Shown: positions 1-10,262 of the stretch, in pieces
How positions within the stretch are numbered: the first letter of the stretch is position 1
How the letters are laid out: each line of letters opens with the position of its first letter
Source: Ptiloglossa arizonensis
Lineage: Eukaryota; Arthropoda; Insecta; Hymenoptera; Colletidae
Reading direction: 5' to 3'
Length of the DNA stretch: 64,000 bases
Assembly: GCF_051014685.1 (NCBI RefSeq)
Contig: NW_027478756.1
Coordinates: 372,001-436,000, forward strand
Program-made: the position numbers and the translations under genes
The notes under the pieces: model-generated
The model's database searches: none
What the model saw: only the letters and a program-made list of their open reading frames with translations
Told to the model about the DNA's origin: nothing

Positions 1-35
1 TGCATCTGAAAGTAGAAACCCGCCCGATTACAACG

Positions 36-45
36 GTGTGTGTAC
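36..45. other. Alternating purine-pyrimidine segment
   Basis: GTGTGTGTAC here; other monomers have GTATGTGTAT, GCATGTGTAT, GTACGTGTAT, GTATATGTAT or GTGTGTGCAT. All of these keep strict purine-pyrimidine alternation. Exceptions are few (GTATGTTTAC, GTGAGTGTAC, GTATGTGAAC). Confidence 0.7.
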
Positions 46-93
46 TTTTCCCCTAGGCCATGCCAGTTATTGGTTTCGAGTATCAGACATGCG

Positions 94-101
94 AAAATTT
101 T
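94..101. other. A4T4 tract in nearly every monomer
   Basis: AAAATTTT sits between TGCG and GATGG at a fixed monomer position. A4T4 is a classic intrinsically curved motif, so the array presents one curved element per 177 bases. Some monomers weaken it (GAAATTTTTG, AAAATATTG, AAAATGTTG). Confidence 0.8.
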
Positions 102-102
102 G

Positions 103-118
103 ATGGTTTCTCAACCAT
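103..118. other. Conserved hairpin dyad, 6-bp stem
   Basis: ATGGTT-tctc-AACCAT is a perfect inverted repeat with a four-base loop, present in most monomers. Common variants change the loop (tgtc, gctc) and keep the stem. The AACCGT variant and the deletion near 7724 disturb the outer part of the stem. Confidence 0.8.
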
Positions 119-133
119 TCCTTAACTTCAAAC

Positions 134-150
134 TCCCGTATCACGCGAAC
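134..150 (-). other. CENP-B-box-like motif (exact core match)
   Basis: On the minus strand this 17-mer reads GTTCGCGTGATACGGGA and matches every fixed position of the mammalian CENP-B box core nTTCGnnnnAnnCGGGn. The same core match occurs at 2612-2628, 3673-3689, 6328-6344, 8804-8820, 10397-10413, 23497-23513, 26861-26877, 27923-27939, 29871-29887, 38545-38561, 47570-47586 and 52527-52543. The usual monomer reads GTTCGCGAGATATGGGA and misses the core by one base (TGGG for CGGG). Outside the core the match to the full box is modest. Whether any protein binds is unknown. Confidence 0.45.
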
Positions 151-2001
151 GGATTGACGTACTCGAGAAATTCCTATTGCATCTGAAAGCAGAAACTCGC
201 GCGATTACAACAGTATGTGTATTTTTCCCCTAGGCCTTTGTAGTTATTTGTTTCGAGTATGAGACCTGCGAAAATTTTGATGGTTTCTCAAACATTCCTT
301 AACTTCACACTCCCATATCTCGCGAACGGATTGACGAACACGAGAAATTCCTCTTGCATCTGAAAGCAGAAACTCGCCCGATTACAATGGTATGTGTATT
401 TTTGCCCTAGGCCTCTGTAGTTATTGGTTTCGAGTATCAGACATGCGAAAATTTTGATGGTTTCTCAACCATTCCTTATCTTCAAACTCCCATATCTCGC
501 GAACGAATTGACGAACTCGAGAAATTCTTGTTGGATCTGAAAGCAGAAATTCGCCGGATTACAGCGGTATGTGTATATTTGCCCTAGGCCAGAGTAGTTA
601 TTGGTTTCGTGTATCAGATTTGCGAAAATTTTGATGGTTTCTCAACCGTTCCTTAATTACAAACTCCCATATCTCGCGAACGGATTGACAAACTCGAGAA
701 ATTCCTGTTGCATCTGAAAGTTGAAACTCGCCCCATTACAATGGTGTGTGTACTTTTCCCCTAGGCCATTACAGTTATTTGTTTCGAGTATCAGACCAGC
801 GAAATTTTTGATGATTTCTCAACCATTCCTTAACTTCGAACTCCCATATCTCGCGAACGGATTCACGAACTTGAGAAATTCCTGTTTCATCTGAAACTAG
901 AAACTCGCACGACTGCAACGTCATGTGTATTTTTCCCCTAGGCCTTTTTAGTTATTGGTTTCGGGAATCAGACTTGCGAAAATTTTGGTGGTTTCTCAAC
1001 CATTCCTTAACTTCTAACTCCCATATCTAGCGAACGGATTGACGATCTCGAGAAATTCCTGTTGCATCTGAAAGTAGAAACACGCCCGATTACAGTGGTG
1101 TGTGTACCTTCCCACTAGGCCATTCCAGTTATTGGTTTCGAGTATTAGACCAGCGAAAATTTTGATGGTTTCTCAACCATTCCTTAACTTCACACACACA
1201 TATCTCGCGAACGGATTGACGAACACGAGAAATTCCTCTTGCATCTGAAAGTAGAAACACACCCCATTACAGTGGTGTGTGTACTTCTCCCCTAGGCCAC
1301 TCCAGTTATTGGTTTCGAGTATCAGACCAGCGATAATTTTGATGGTTTCTCAACCATTCCTTAACTTCAAAGTCCCATATCTCGCGAACGGATTGACGAA
1401 CTCGAGAAATTCCTTTTGCATCTGAAAGTAGAAACTAGCACGATTACCACGGCATGTGTACTTTTCCCCTAGGCCATTACAGTTATTGGTTTCGAGTATC
1501 AGACCAGCGAAAATTTTGATGGTTTCTCAACCGCTCCTTAAATTCAAACTCCCATATCTCGCGAACGGATTGACGAACTCGAGAAATTCCTGTTTCATCT
1601 GAAAGCAGAAACTCGCCCGATTACAGTGGTGTGTGTACTTTTCCCCTAGGCCATTACAGTTATTGGTTTCGAGTATCAGACCAGCGAAAATTTTGATGGT
1701 TTCTCAACCATTCCTTAAATTCAAACTCCCATATCTCGCGAACGGTTTGACGAAATCGAGAAATTCCTGTTGCATCTGAAAGTAGAAAATCGCCCGATTA
1801 CAATGGTGTGTGTACTTTTCCCCTAGGCCGTTCCAGTTATTGGTTTCGAGTATCACACATGCGAAAATTTTTATGGTTGCCCAACCATTCCTTATCTTCA
1901 AATTCCCATATCTCGCGAACGGATTGACGAACTCGAGAAATTCCTCTTGCATCTGAAAGTAGAAACTCGCCCCATTACAATGGTGTGTGTACTTTTCCCC
2001 T

Positions 2002-2022
2002 AACCCATAGTAGTTATGGGTT
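2002..2022. other. Perfect 8-bp inverted repeat in a monomer subset
   Basis: Arms AACCCATA and TATGGGTT flank the loop gtagt. Exact copies start at 2002, 5718, 9610, 10141, 12266, 16160, 17577, 18285, 25366, 30500, 31740, 32094, 32448, 33688, 34042, 34396, 35636, 35990, 36874, 44837 and 48199. Ordinary monomers have AGGCCATA and TATTGGTT at the same place, which do not pair well. Confidence 0.88.
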
Positions 2023-3217
2023 TCGAGTATCAGACTTGCGAAAATTTTGATGGTTTGTCAACCATTCCTTAACTTCAAACTCCCATATCTCGCGAACGGA
2101 TTGACGAACTCGAGAAACTCCTATTGCATCTGAAAGCAGAAACTCGCCCGATTACAACGGTATGTGTATTTTTGCCCTAGGCCTCTGTGGTTATTGGTTT
2201 CGAGTATCAGACTTGCGAAAATTTTGATGGTTTCTCAACCGTTCCTTAAATTCAAACTCCCATATCTCGCGAACGGAAGGACGAACTCGAGAAATTCCTG
2301 TTTCATCTGAAAGTAGAAATTCGCCCGATTACAACGGTATGTGTATTTTTCCCCTAGGCCTTTGTAGTTATTTGTTTCGAGTATCAGACTTGCGAAAATT
2401 TTGATGGTTTCTCAACCATTCCATAACTTCAAACTCCCATATCTCGGGAACGGATTGACGACCACGAGAAATTCCTATTGCATCTGAAAGCAGAAACTCG
2501 CTCGATTGCAAGGGTACGTGTATTTTTGCCCTAGGCCATAGTAGTTATTGGTTTCGAGTATCAGACCAGCGAAAATTTTGATGGTTTCTCAACCATTTCT
2601 TAACTTCAAACTCCCGTATCACGCGAACGGATTGACGAACTCGAGAAATTCCTATTGCATCTGAAAGCAGAAACTCGCGCGATTACAACAGTATGTGTAT
2701 TTTTCCCCTAGGCCTTTGTAGTTATTTGTTTCGAGTATGAGACCTGCGAAAATTTTGATGGTTTCTCAACCATTCCTTAAATTCACACTCCCATATCTCG
2801 CGAACGGATTGACGAACACGAGAAATTCCTCTTGCATCTGAAAGTAGAAACTCGCCCGATTACAACGGTGTGTGTACTTTTCCCCTAGGCCATTCCAGTT
2901 ATTGGTTTCGAGTATCAGACCAGCGAAAATTTTGATGGTTTCTCAACCATTCCTTAACTAAAACTCCCATATCTCGCGAACGGATTGACGAACTCGGGAA
3001 ATTCCTGTTGCATCTGAAAGTAGAAACTCGCACGATTACAACGGCATGTGTATTTTTCCCCTAGGCCTTTGTAGTTATTCGTTTCGGGAATCAGACATGA
3101 GAAAATTTTGATGGTTGCTCAACCATTCCTTAACTTCAAACTCCCATATCTCGCGAACGAATTGACGAACTCGAGAAATTCCTATTGCATCTGAAAGCAG
3201 AAACTCGCCCGATTACA

Positions 3218-3539
3218 TCGGTGTGTGCATTTTTGCCCTAGGCCATAGTAGTTATTGGTTTCGAGTATCAGACTTGCGAAAATTTTGATGGTTTCTCAAC
3301 CATTCCTTAACTTCAAACTCCCATATCGCGCGAACGGATTGACGAACACGAGAAATTCCTACTGCATCTGACAGCAGAAACTCGCCCGATTTCAACGGTA
3401 TGTTTACTTTTCCCCTAGGCCATTCCAGTTATTGGTTTCGAGTATCAGACCAGCGAAAATTTTGATGGTTTCTCAACCATTCCTTAACTTCACACACACA
3501 TATCTCGCGAACGGATTGACGAACACGAGAAATTCCTCT
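3218..3539. repeat. Divergent satellite stretch between block A copies
   Basis: About 1.8 monomers present after copy 1 but not after copy 2. Its first part (TCGGTGTGTGCA, CTACTGCATCTGACAGCAG, TATGTTTACTTTTCC) matches the marker cassette seen at 7.95-8.2 kb and in the 11-mer region. Its last part (TTCACACACACATATC) matches 1188 and 4727. It therefore looks like a join between two monomer lineages. Confidence 0.8.
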
Positions 3540-6500
3540 TGCATCTGAAAGTAGAAACCCGCCCGATTACAACGGTGTGTGTACTTTTCCCCTAGGCCAT
3601 GCCAGTTATTGGTTTCGAGTATCAGACATGCGAAAATTTTGATGGTTTCTCAACCATTCCTTAACTTCAAACTCCCGTATCACGCGAACGGATTGACGTA
3701 CTCGAGAAATTCCTATTGCATCTGAAAGCAGAAACTCGCGCGATTACAACAGTATGTGTATTTTTCCCCTAGGCCTTTGTAGTTATTTGTTTCGAGTATG
3801 AGACCTGCGAAAATTTTGATGGTTTCTCAAACATTCCTTAACTTCACACTCCCATATCTCGCGAACGGATTGACGAACACGAGAAATTCCTCTTGCATCT
3901 GAAAGCAGAAACTCGCCCGATTACAATGGTATGTGTATTTTTGCCCTAGGCCTCTGTAGTTATTGGTTTCGAGTATCAGACATGCGAAAATTTTGATGGT
4001 TTCTCAACCATTCCTTATCTTCAAACTCCCATATCTCGCGAACGAATTGACGAACTCGAGAAATTCTTGTTGGATCTGAAAGCAGAAATTCGCCGGATTA
4101 CAGCGGTATGTGTATATTTGCCCTAGGCCAGAGTAGTTATTGGTTTCGTGTATCAGATTTGCGAAAATTTTGATGGTTTCTCAACCGTTCCTTAATTACA
4201 AACTCCCATATCTCGCGAACGGATTGACAAACTCGAGAAATTCCTGTTGCATCTGAAAGTTGAAACTCGCCCCATTACAATGGTGTGTGTACTTTTCCCC
4301 TAGGCCATTACAGTTATTTGTTTCGAGTATCAGACCAGCGAAATTTTTGATGATTTCTCAACCATTCCTTAACTTCGAACTCCCATATCTCGCGAACGGA
4401 TTCACGAACTTGAGAAATTCCTGTTTCATCTGAAACTAGAAACTCGCACGACTGCAACGTCATGTTTATTTTTCCCCTAGGCCTTTTTAGTTATTGGTTT
4501 CGGGAATCAGACTTGCGAAAATTTTGGTGGTTTCTCAACCATTCCTTAACTTCTAACTCCCATATCTAGCGAACGGATTGACGATCTCGAGAAATTCCTG
4601 TTGCATCTGAAAGTAGAAACACGCCCGATTACAGTGGTGTGTGTACCTTCCCACTAGGCCATTCCAGTTATTGGTTTCGAGTATCAGACCAGCGAAAATT
4701 TTGATGGTTTCTCAACCATTCCTTAACTTCACACACACATATCTCGCGAACGGATTGACGAACACGAGAAATTCCTCTTGCATCTGAAAGTAGAAACACA
4801 CCCCATTACAGTGGTGTGTGTACTTCTCCCCTAGGCCACTCCAGTTATTGGTTTCGAGTATCAGACCAGCGATAATTTTGATGGTTTCTCAACCATTCCT
4901 TAACTTCAAAGTCCCATATCTCGCGAACGGATTGACGAACTCGAGAAATTCCTTTTGCATCTGAAAGTAGAAGCTCGCCCGATTACAGCGGTATGTGTAT
5001 TTTAGCCCTAGGCCATAGTAGTTGTTGGTTTCGAGTATCAGAGTTGCGAAAATTTTGATTGTTTCTCAACCATTCTTTAATTTCAAACTCCCATATCTCA
5101 GGAACGGATTGACGAACACGAGAAATTCCTGTTGCATCTGAAAGTAGAAACTAGCACGATTACCACGGCATGTGTACTTTTCCCCTAGGCCATTACAGTT
5201 ATTGGTTTCGAGTATCAGACCAGCGAAAATTTTGATGGTTTCTCAACCGCTCCTTAAATTCAAACTCCCATATCTCGCGAACGGATTGACGAACTCGAGA
5301 AATTCCTGTTTCATCTGAAAGCAGAAACTCGCCCGATTACAGTGGTGTGTGTACTTTTCCCCTAGGCCATTACAGTTATTGGTTTCGAGTATCAGACCAG
5401 CGAAAATTTTGATGGTTTCTCAACCATTCCTTAAATTCAAACTCCCATATCTCGCGAACGGTTTGACGAAATCGAGAAATTCCTGTTGCATCTGAAAGTA
5501 GAAAATCGCCCGATTACAATGGTGTGTGTACTTTTCCCCTAGGCCGTTCCAGTTATTGGTTTCGAGTATCACACATGCGAAAATTTTTATGGTTGCCCAA
5601 CCATTCCTTAACTTCAAATTCCCATATCTCGCGAACGGATTGACGAACTCGAGAAATTCCTCTTGCATCTGAAAGTAGAAACTCGCCCCATTACAATGGT
5701 GTGTGTACTTTTCCCCTAACCCATAGTAGTTATGGGTTTCGAGTATCAGACTTGCGAAAATTTTGATGGTTTGTCAACCATTCCTTAACTTCAAACTCCC
5801 ATATCTCGCGAACGGATTGACGAACTCGAGAAACTCCTATTGCATCTGAAAGCAGAAACTCGCCCGATTACAACGGTATGTGTATTTTTGCCCTAGGCCT
5901 CTGTGGTTATTGGTTTCGAGTATCAGACTTGCGAAAATTTTGATGGTTTCTCAACCGTTCCTTAAATTCAAACTCCCATATCTCGCGAACGGAAGGACGA
6001 ACTCGAGAAATTCCTGTTTCATCTGAAAGTAGAAATTCGCCCGATTACAACGGTATGTGTATTTTTCCCCTAGGCCTTTGTAGTTATTTGTTTCGAGTAT
6101 CAGACTTGCGAAAATTTTGATGGTTTCTCAACCATTCCATAACTTCAAACTCCCATATCTCGGGAACGGATTGACGACCACGAGAAATTCCTATTGCATC
6201 TGAAAGCAGAAACTCGCTCGATTGCAAGGGTACGTGTATTTTTGCCCTAGGCCATAGTAGTTATTGGTTTCGAGTATCAGACCAGCGAAAATTTTGATGG
6301 TTTCTCAACCATTTCTTAACTTCAAACTCCCGTATCACGCGAACGGATTGACGAACTCGAGAAATTCCTATTGCATCTGAAAGCAGAAACTCGCGCGATT
6401 ACAACAGTATGTGTATTTTTCCCCTAGGCCTTTGTAGTTATTTGTTTCGAGTATGAGACCTGCGAAAATTTTGATGGTTTCTCAACCATTCCTTAACTTC

Positions 6501-6933
6501 ACACTCCCATATCTCGCGAACGGATTGACGAACACGAGAAATTCCTCTTGCATCTGAAAGTAGAAACTCGCCCGATTACAACGGTGTGTGTACTTTTCCC
6601 CTAGGCCATTCCAGTTATTGGTTTCGAGTATCAGACCAGCGAAAATTTTGATGGTTTCTCAACCATTCCTTAACTAAAACTCCCATATCTCGCGAACGGA
6701 TTGACGAACTCGGGAAATTCCTGTTGCATCTGAAAGTAGAAACTCGCACGATTACAACGGCATGTGTATTTTTCCCCTAGGCCTTTGTAGTTATTCGTTT
6801 CGGGAATCAGACATGAGAAAATTTTGATGGTTGCTCAACCATTCCTTAACTTCAAACTCCCATATCTCGCGAACGAATTGACGAACTCGAGAAATTCCTA
6901 TTGCATCTGAAAGCAGAAACTCGCCCGATTACA
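3540..6933. repeat. HOR block A, copy 2 (19 monomers)
   Basis: Near-identical repeat of 1-3217 with one extra 177-bp monomer at about 4973-5149. The match to copy 1 ends at 6933 within a GATTACA word; copy 1 continues TCGG and copy 2 continues ACGG. The minus-strand reading frame at 5420-5668 is the counterpart of the one at 1704-1952 and is not a gene. Confidence 0.93.
4973..5149. repeat. Extra monomer present only in block A copy 2
   Basis: Copy 1 runs directly from the CCTTTTGCATCTG monomer (about 1417) into CTAGCACG (1435). Copy 2 interposes exactly 177 bases, raising the offset from 3,539 to 3,716. The inserted monomer carries TCAGGAACGG in place of the TCGCGAACGG stretch, plus TATTTTAGCCC and AGTTGTTGG. 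The TCAGGAACGG word is typical of the marker cassette found elsewhere. This fits gain or loss of one monomer by unequal exchange. Confidence 0.9.
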
Positions 6934-9200
6934 ACGGTATGTGTATTTTTGCCCTAGGCCTCTGTAGTTATTGGTTCCGAGTATCAGTCTTGCGAAAATT
7001 TTGATGGTTTCTCAACCGTTCCTTAAATTCAAACTCCCATATCTCGCGAACGGATTGACGAACTCGAGAAATTCCTGTTGCATCTGAAAGTAGAAACTCG
7101 CCCGATTACAGCGGTATGTGTATTTTTGCCCTAGGCCACAGTAGTTATTGGTTTCGAGTATCAGAGTTGCGAAAATTTTGATGGTTTCTCAACCATTCCT
7201 TAACTTCAAACTCCCATATCACGCGAACGGATTGACGAACTCGAGAAATTCCTATTGCATCTGAAAGCAGAAACTCGCGCGATTACAACAGTATGTGTAT
7301 TTTTCCCCTAGGCCTTTGTAGTTATTTGTTTCGAGTATTAGACCTGCGAAAATTTTGATGGTTTCTCAACCATTCCTTAACTTCACACTCCCATATCTCG
7401 CGAACGGATTGACGAACACGAGAAATTCCTCTTTCATCTGAAAGTAGAAACTCGCCCGATTACAACGGTGTGTGTACTTTTCCCCTAGGCCTCTGTAGTT
7501 ATTGGTTTCGGGAATCAGACATGAGAAAATTTTGATGGTTGCTCAACCATTCCTTAACTTCAAACTCCCATATCTCGCGAACGAATTGACGAACTCGAGA
7601 AATTCCTATTGCATCTGAAAGCAGAAACTCGCCCGATTACAACGGTATGTGTATTTTTGCCCTAGGCCACAGTAGTTATTGGTTTCGAGTATCAGAGTTG
7701 CGAAAATTTTGATGGTTTGTCAACATTCCTTAATTTCAAACTCCCATATCTCAGGAACGGATTGACGACCTCGAGAAATTCCTGTTGCCTCTGAAAGTAG
7801 AAACACGCCCGATTACAGTGGTGTGTGTACTTTTCCCCTAGGCCATTCCAGTTATTGGTTTCGAGTATCAGACCAGCCAAATTTTTGATGGTTTCTCAAC
7901 CATTCCTTAACTTCAAACTCCCATATTAATGGAACGGATTGACGAACTCGAGAAATTCCTATTGCATCTGAAAGCAGAAACTCGCCCGATTACATCGGTG
8001 TGTGCATTTTTGCCCTAGGCCATAGTAGTTATTTGTTTCGAGTATCAGACTTGCGAAAATTTTGATGGTTTCTCATCCATTCCTTAACTTCAAACTCCCA
8101 TATCGCGCGAACGGATTGACGAACACGAGAAATTCCTACTGCATCTGACAGCAGAAACTCGCCCGATTTCAACGGTATGTTTACTTTTCCCCTAGGCCAT
8201 TCCAGTTATTGGTTTCGAGTATCAGACCAGCGAAAATTTTGATGGTTTCTCAACCATTCCTTAATTTCAAACTCCCATATCTCGCGAACGGATTGACAAA
8301 CTCGAGAAATTCCTGTTGCATCTGAAATTTGAAACTCGCCCCATTACAATGGTGTGTGTACTTTTCCCCTAGGCCATAGTAGTTATTGGTTTCGAGTATC
8401 AGACATGCGAAAATTTTGATGGTTTCTCAACCATTCCTTAACTTCAAACTCCCATATCACGCGAACGGATTGACGAACTCGAGAAATTCCTATTGCATCT
8501 GAAAGCAGAAACTCGCGCGATTACAACAGTATGTGTATTTTTCCCCTAGGCCTTTGTAGTTATTTGTTTCGAGTATTAGACCTGCGAAAATTTTGATGGT
8601 TTCTCAACCATTCCTTAACTTCACACTCCCATATCTCGCGAACGGATTGACGAACACGAGAAATTCCTCTTGCATCTGAAAGTAGAAACTCGCCCGATTA
8701 CAACGGTGTGTGTACTTTTCCCCTAGGCCATTCCAGTTATTGGTTTCGAGTATCAGACATGCGAAAATTTTGATGGTTTCTCAACCATTCCTTAACTTCA
8801 AACTCCCGCATCACGCGAACGGATTGACGAACTCGAGAAATTCCTATTGCATCTGAAAGCAGAAACTCGCGCGATTACAACAGTATGTGTATTTTTCCCC
8901 TAGGCCTTTGTAGTTATTTGTTTCGAGTATGAGACCTGCGAAAATTTTGATGGTTTCTCAACCATTCCTTAACTTCACACTCCCATATCTCGCGAACGGA
9001 TTGACGAACACGAGAAATTCCTCTTGCATCTGAAAGTAGAAACTCGCCCGATTACAACGGTGTGTGTACTTTTCCCCTAGGCCAATCCAGTTATTGGTTT
9101 CGAGTATCAGACCAGCGAAAATTTTGATGGTTTCTCGACCATTCCTTAACTTCAAACTCCCATATCTCGCGAACGGATTGACGAACTGGAGAAATTCCTC
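6934..9200. repeat. Mixed monomers with short internal duplications
   Basis: No single higher-order period. The stretch 7201-7490 is repeated at 8439-8728 (offset 1,238, seven monomers minus one base), including the CATATCACGCG variant. A 176-bp monomer lies near 7724, where CAACATTCC replaces CAACCATTCC and breaks the hairpin arm. A short version of the marker cassette (TCAGGAACGG near 7751, TTAATGG at 7926, GCATTTTTGCC near 8005) is present without its 178-bp monomer. The stretch 8690-9180 recurs at 10283-10773, nine monomers away. Confidence 0.85.
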
Positions 9201-10262
9201 TTGCATCTGAAAGTAGAAACTCGCCCGATTACAACGGCATGTGTATTTTTCCCCTAGGCCTCTGTAGTTATTGGTTTCGGGAATCAGACATGAGAAAATT
9301 TTGATGGTTGCTCAACCATTCCTTAACTTCAAACTCCCATATCTCGCGAACGAATTGACGAACTCGAGAAATTCCTATTGCATCTGAAAGCAGAAACTCG
9401 CCCGATTACAACGGTATGTGTATTTTTGCCCTAGGCCTCTGTAGTTATTGGTTTCGAGTATCAGACTTGCGAAAATTTTGATGGTTTCTCAACCATTCCT
9501 TAATTTCAAACTCCCATATCTCGCGAACGGATTGACGAACTCGCGAAGTTCCTGTTGCTTCTGAAAGTAGAAACTCGCCCCAATACAATGGTGTGTGTAC
9601 TTTTCCCCTAACCCATAGTAGTTATGGGTTTCGAGTATCAGACTTGCGAAAATTTTGATGGTTTCTCAACCATTCCTTAACTTCACACTCCCATATCTCG
9701 CGAACGGATTGACGAACACGAGAAATTCCTCTTGCATCTGAAAGTAGAAACTCGCCCGATTACAACGGCATGTGTATTTTTCCCCTAGGCCTCTGTAGTT
9801 ATTGGTTTCGGGAATCAGACATGAGAAAATTTTGATGGTTGCTCAACCATTCCTTAACTTCAAACTCCCATATCTCGCGAACGAATTGACGAACTCGAGA
9901 AATTCCTATTGCATCTGAAAGCAGAAACTCGCCCGATTACAACGGTATGTGTATTTTTGCCCTAGGCCTCTGTAGTTATTGGTTTCGAGTATCAGACTTG
10001 CGAAAATTTTGATGGTTTCTCAACCATTCCTTAATTTCAAACTCCCATATCTCGCGAACGGATTGACGAACTCGCGAAGTTCCTGTTGCTTCTGAAAGTA
10101 GAAACTCGCCCCAATACAATGGTGTGTGTACTTTTCCCCTAACCCATAGTAGTTATGGGTTTCGAGTATCAGACTTGCGAAAATTTTGATGGTTTCTCAA
10201 CCATTCCTTAACTTCACACTCCCATATCTCGCGAACGGATGGACGAACACGAGAAATTCCTC
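9201..10262. repeat. Tandem duplication of a 3-mer (531 bp x 2)
   Basis: 9201-9731 is repeated at 9732-10262. Both copies contain, in order, a GGGAATCAGACATGAG monomer, a CCTCTGTAG monomer, and an AACCCATA...TATGGGTT monomer (9610 and 10141). I saw no differences in the body of the copies; changes cluster at the joins (ACTGGAG against ACACGAG, GGATTG against GGATGG). This suggests a recent duplication. Confidence 0.92.

Larger units (their letters stand above)
1..177 (+). repeat. Reference satellite monomer (177 bp)
   Basis: One full monomer, used to place sub-elements. An alternating purine-pyrimidine segment lies at 36-45, the CCTAGG palindrome at 52-57, the A4T4 tract at 94-101, a hairpin dyad at 103-118, a CENP-B-box-like match on the minus strand at 134-150, and the CTCGAG palindrome at 162-167. 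Most other monomers also carry the TCGCGA palindrome inside the CENP-B-box-like stretch; this one has the CACGCGA variant. My consensus has 73 G+C in 177 and 10 CpG. The phase chosen for the monomer start is arbitrary. Confidence 0.95.
1..3217. repeat. HOR block A, copy 1 (about 18 monomers)
   Basis: This stretch is repeated at 3540-6933. The offset is 3,539 before base ~1434 and 3,716 after it, because copy 2 holds one extra monomer. I noticed only a few substitutions, for example near 927, 1146, 1886 and 2785, so the two copies are about 99.9% identical by eye. It includes a 176-bp monomer (TTAACTAAAACTCC near 2955), shared with copy 2. The match stops abruptly at 3217. The true left end lies outside the window. 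Confidence 0.93.

Noticed and set aside
1188..1200. CACACACA microsatellite (also near 3488 and 4727)
   Set aside because: Only four CA units, arising from two substitutions in a TTCAAACTCCC monomer; not an expanded microsatellite.
3480..3540. Transposon or retroelement boundary at the start of block A copy 2
   Set aside because: No terminal repeats, target-site duplication or non-satellite sequence; the join is between two satellite monomer types.
8958..9206. Minus-strand 61-82 residue frames (1704, 5420, 7692, 8958, 30025, 38699, 44362, 47724, 48963 and others)
   Set aside because: Same artefact on the opposite strand. No start context, promoter or conserved protein feature, and all of it is satellite sequence.
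9610..9630. Rho-independent terminator suggested by the AACCCATA/TATGGGTT stem
   Set aside because: There is no following T-run, no gene nearby, and the context is eukaryotic satellite.
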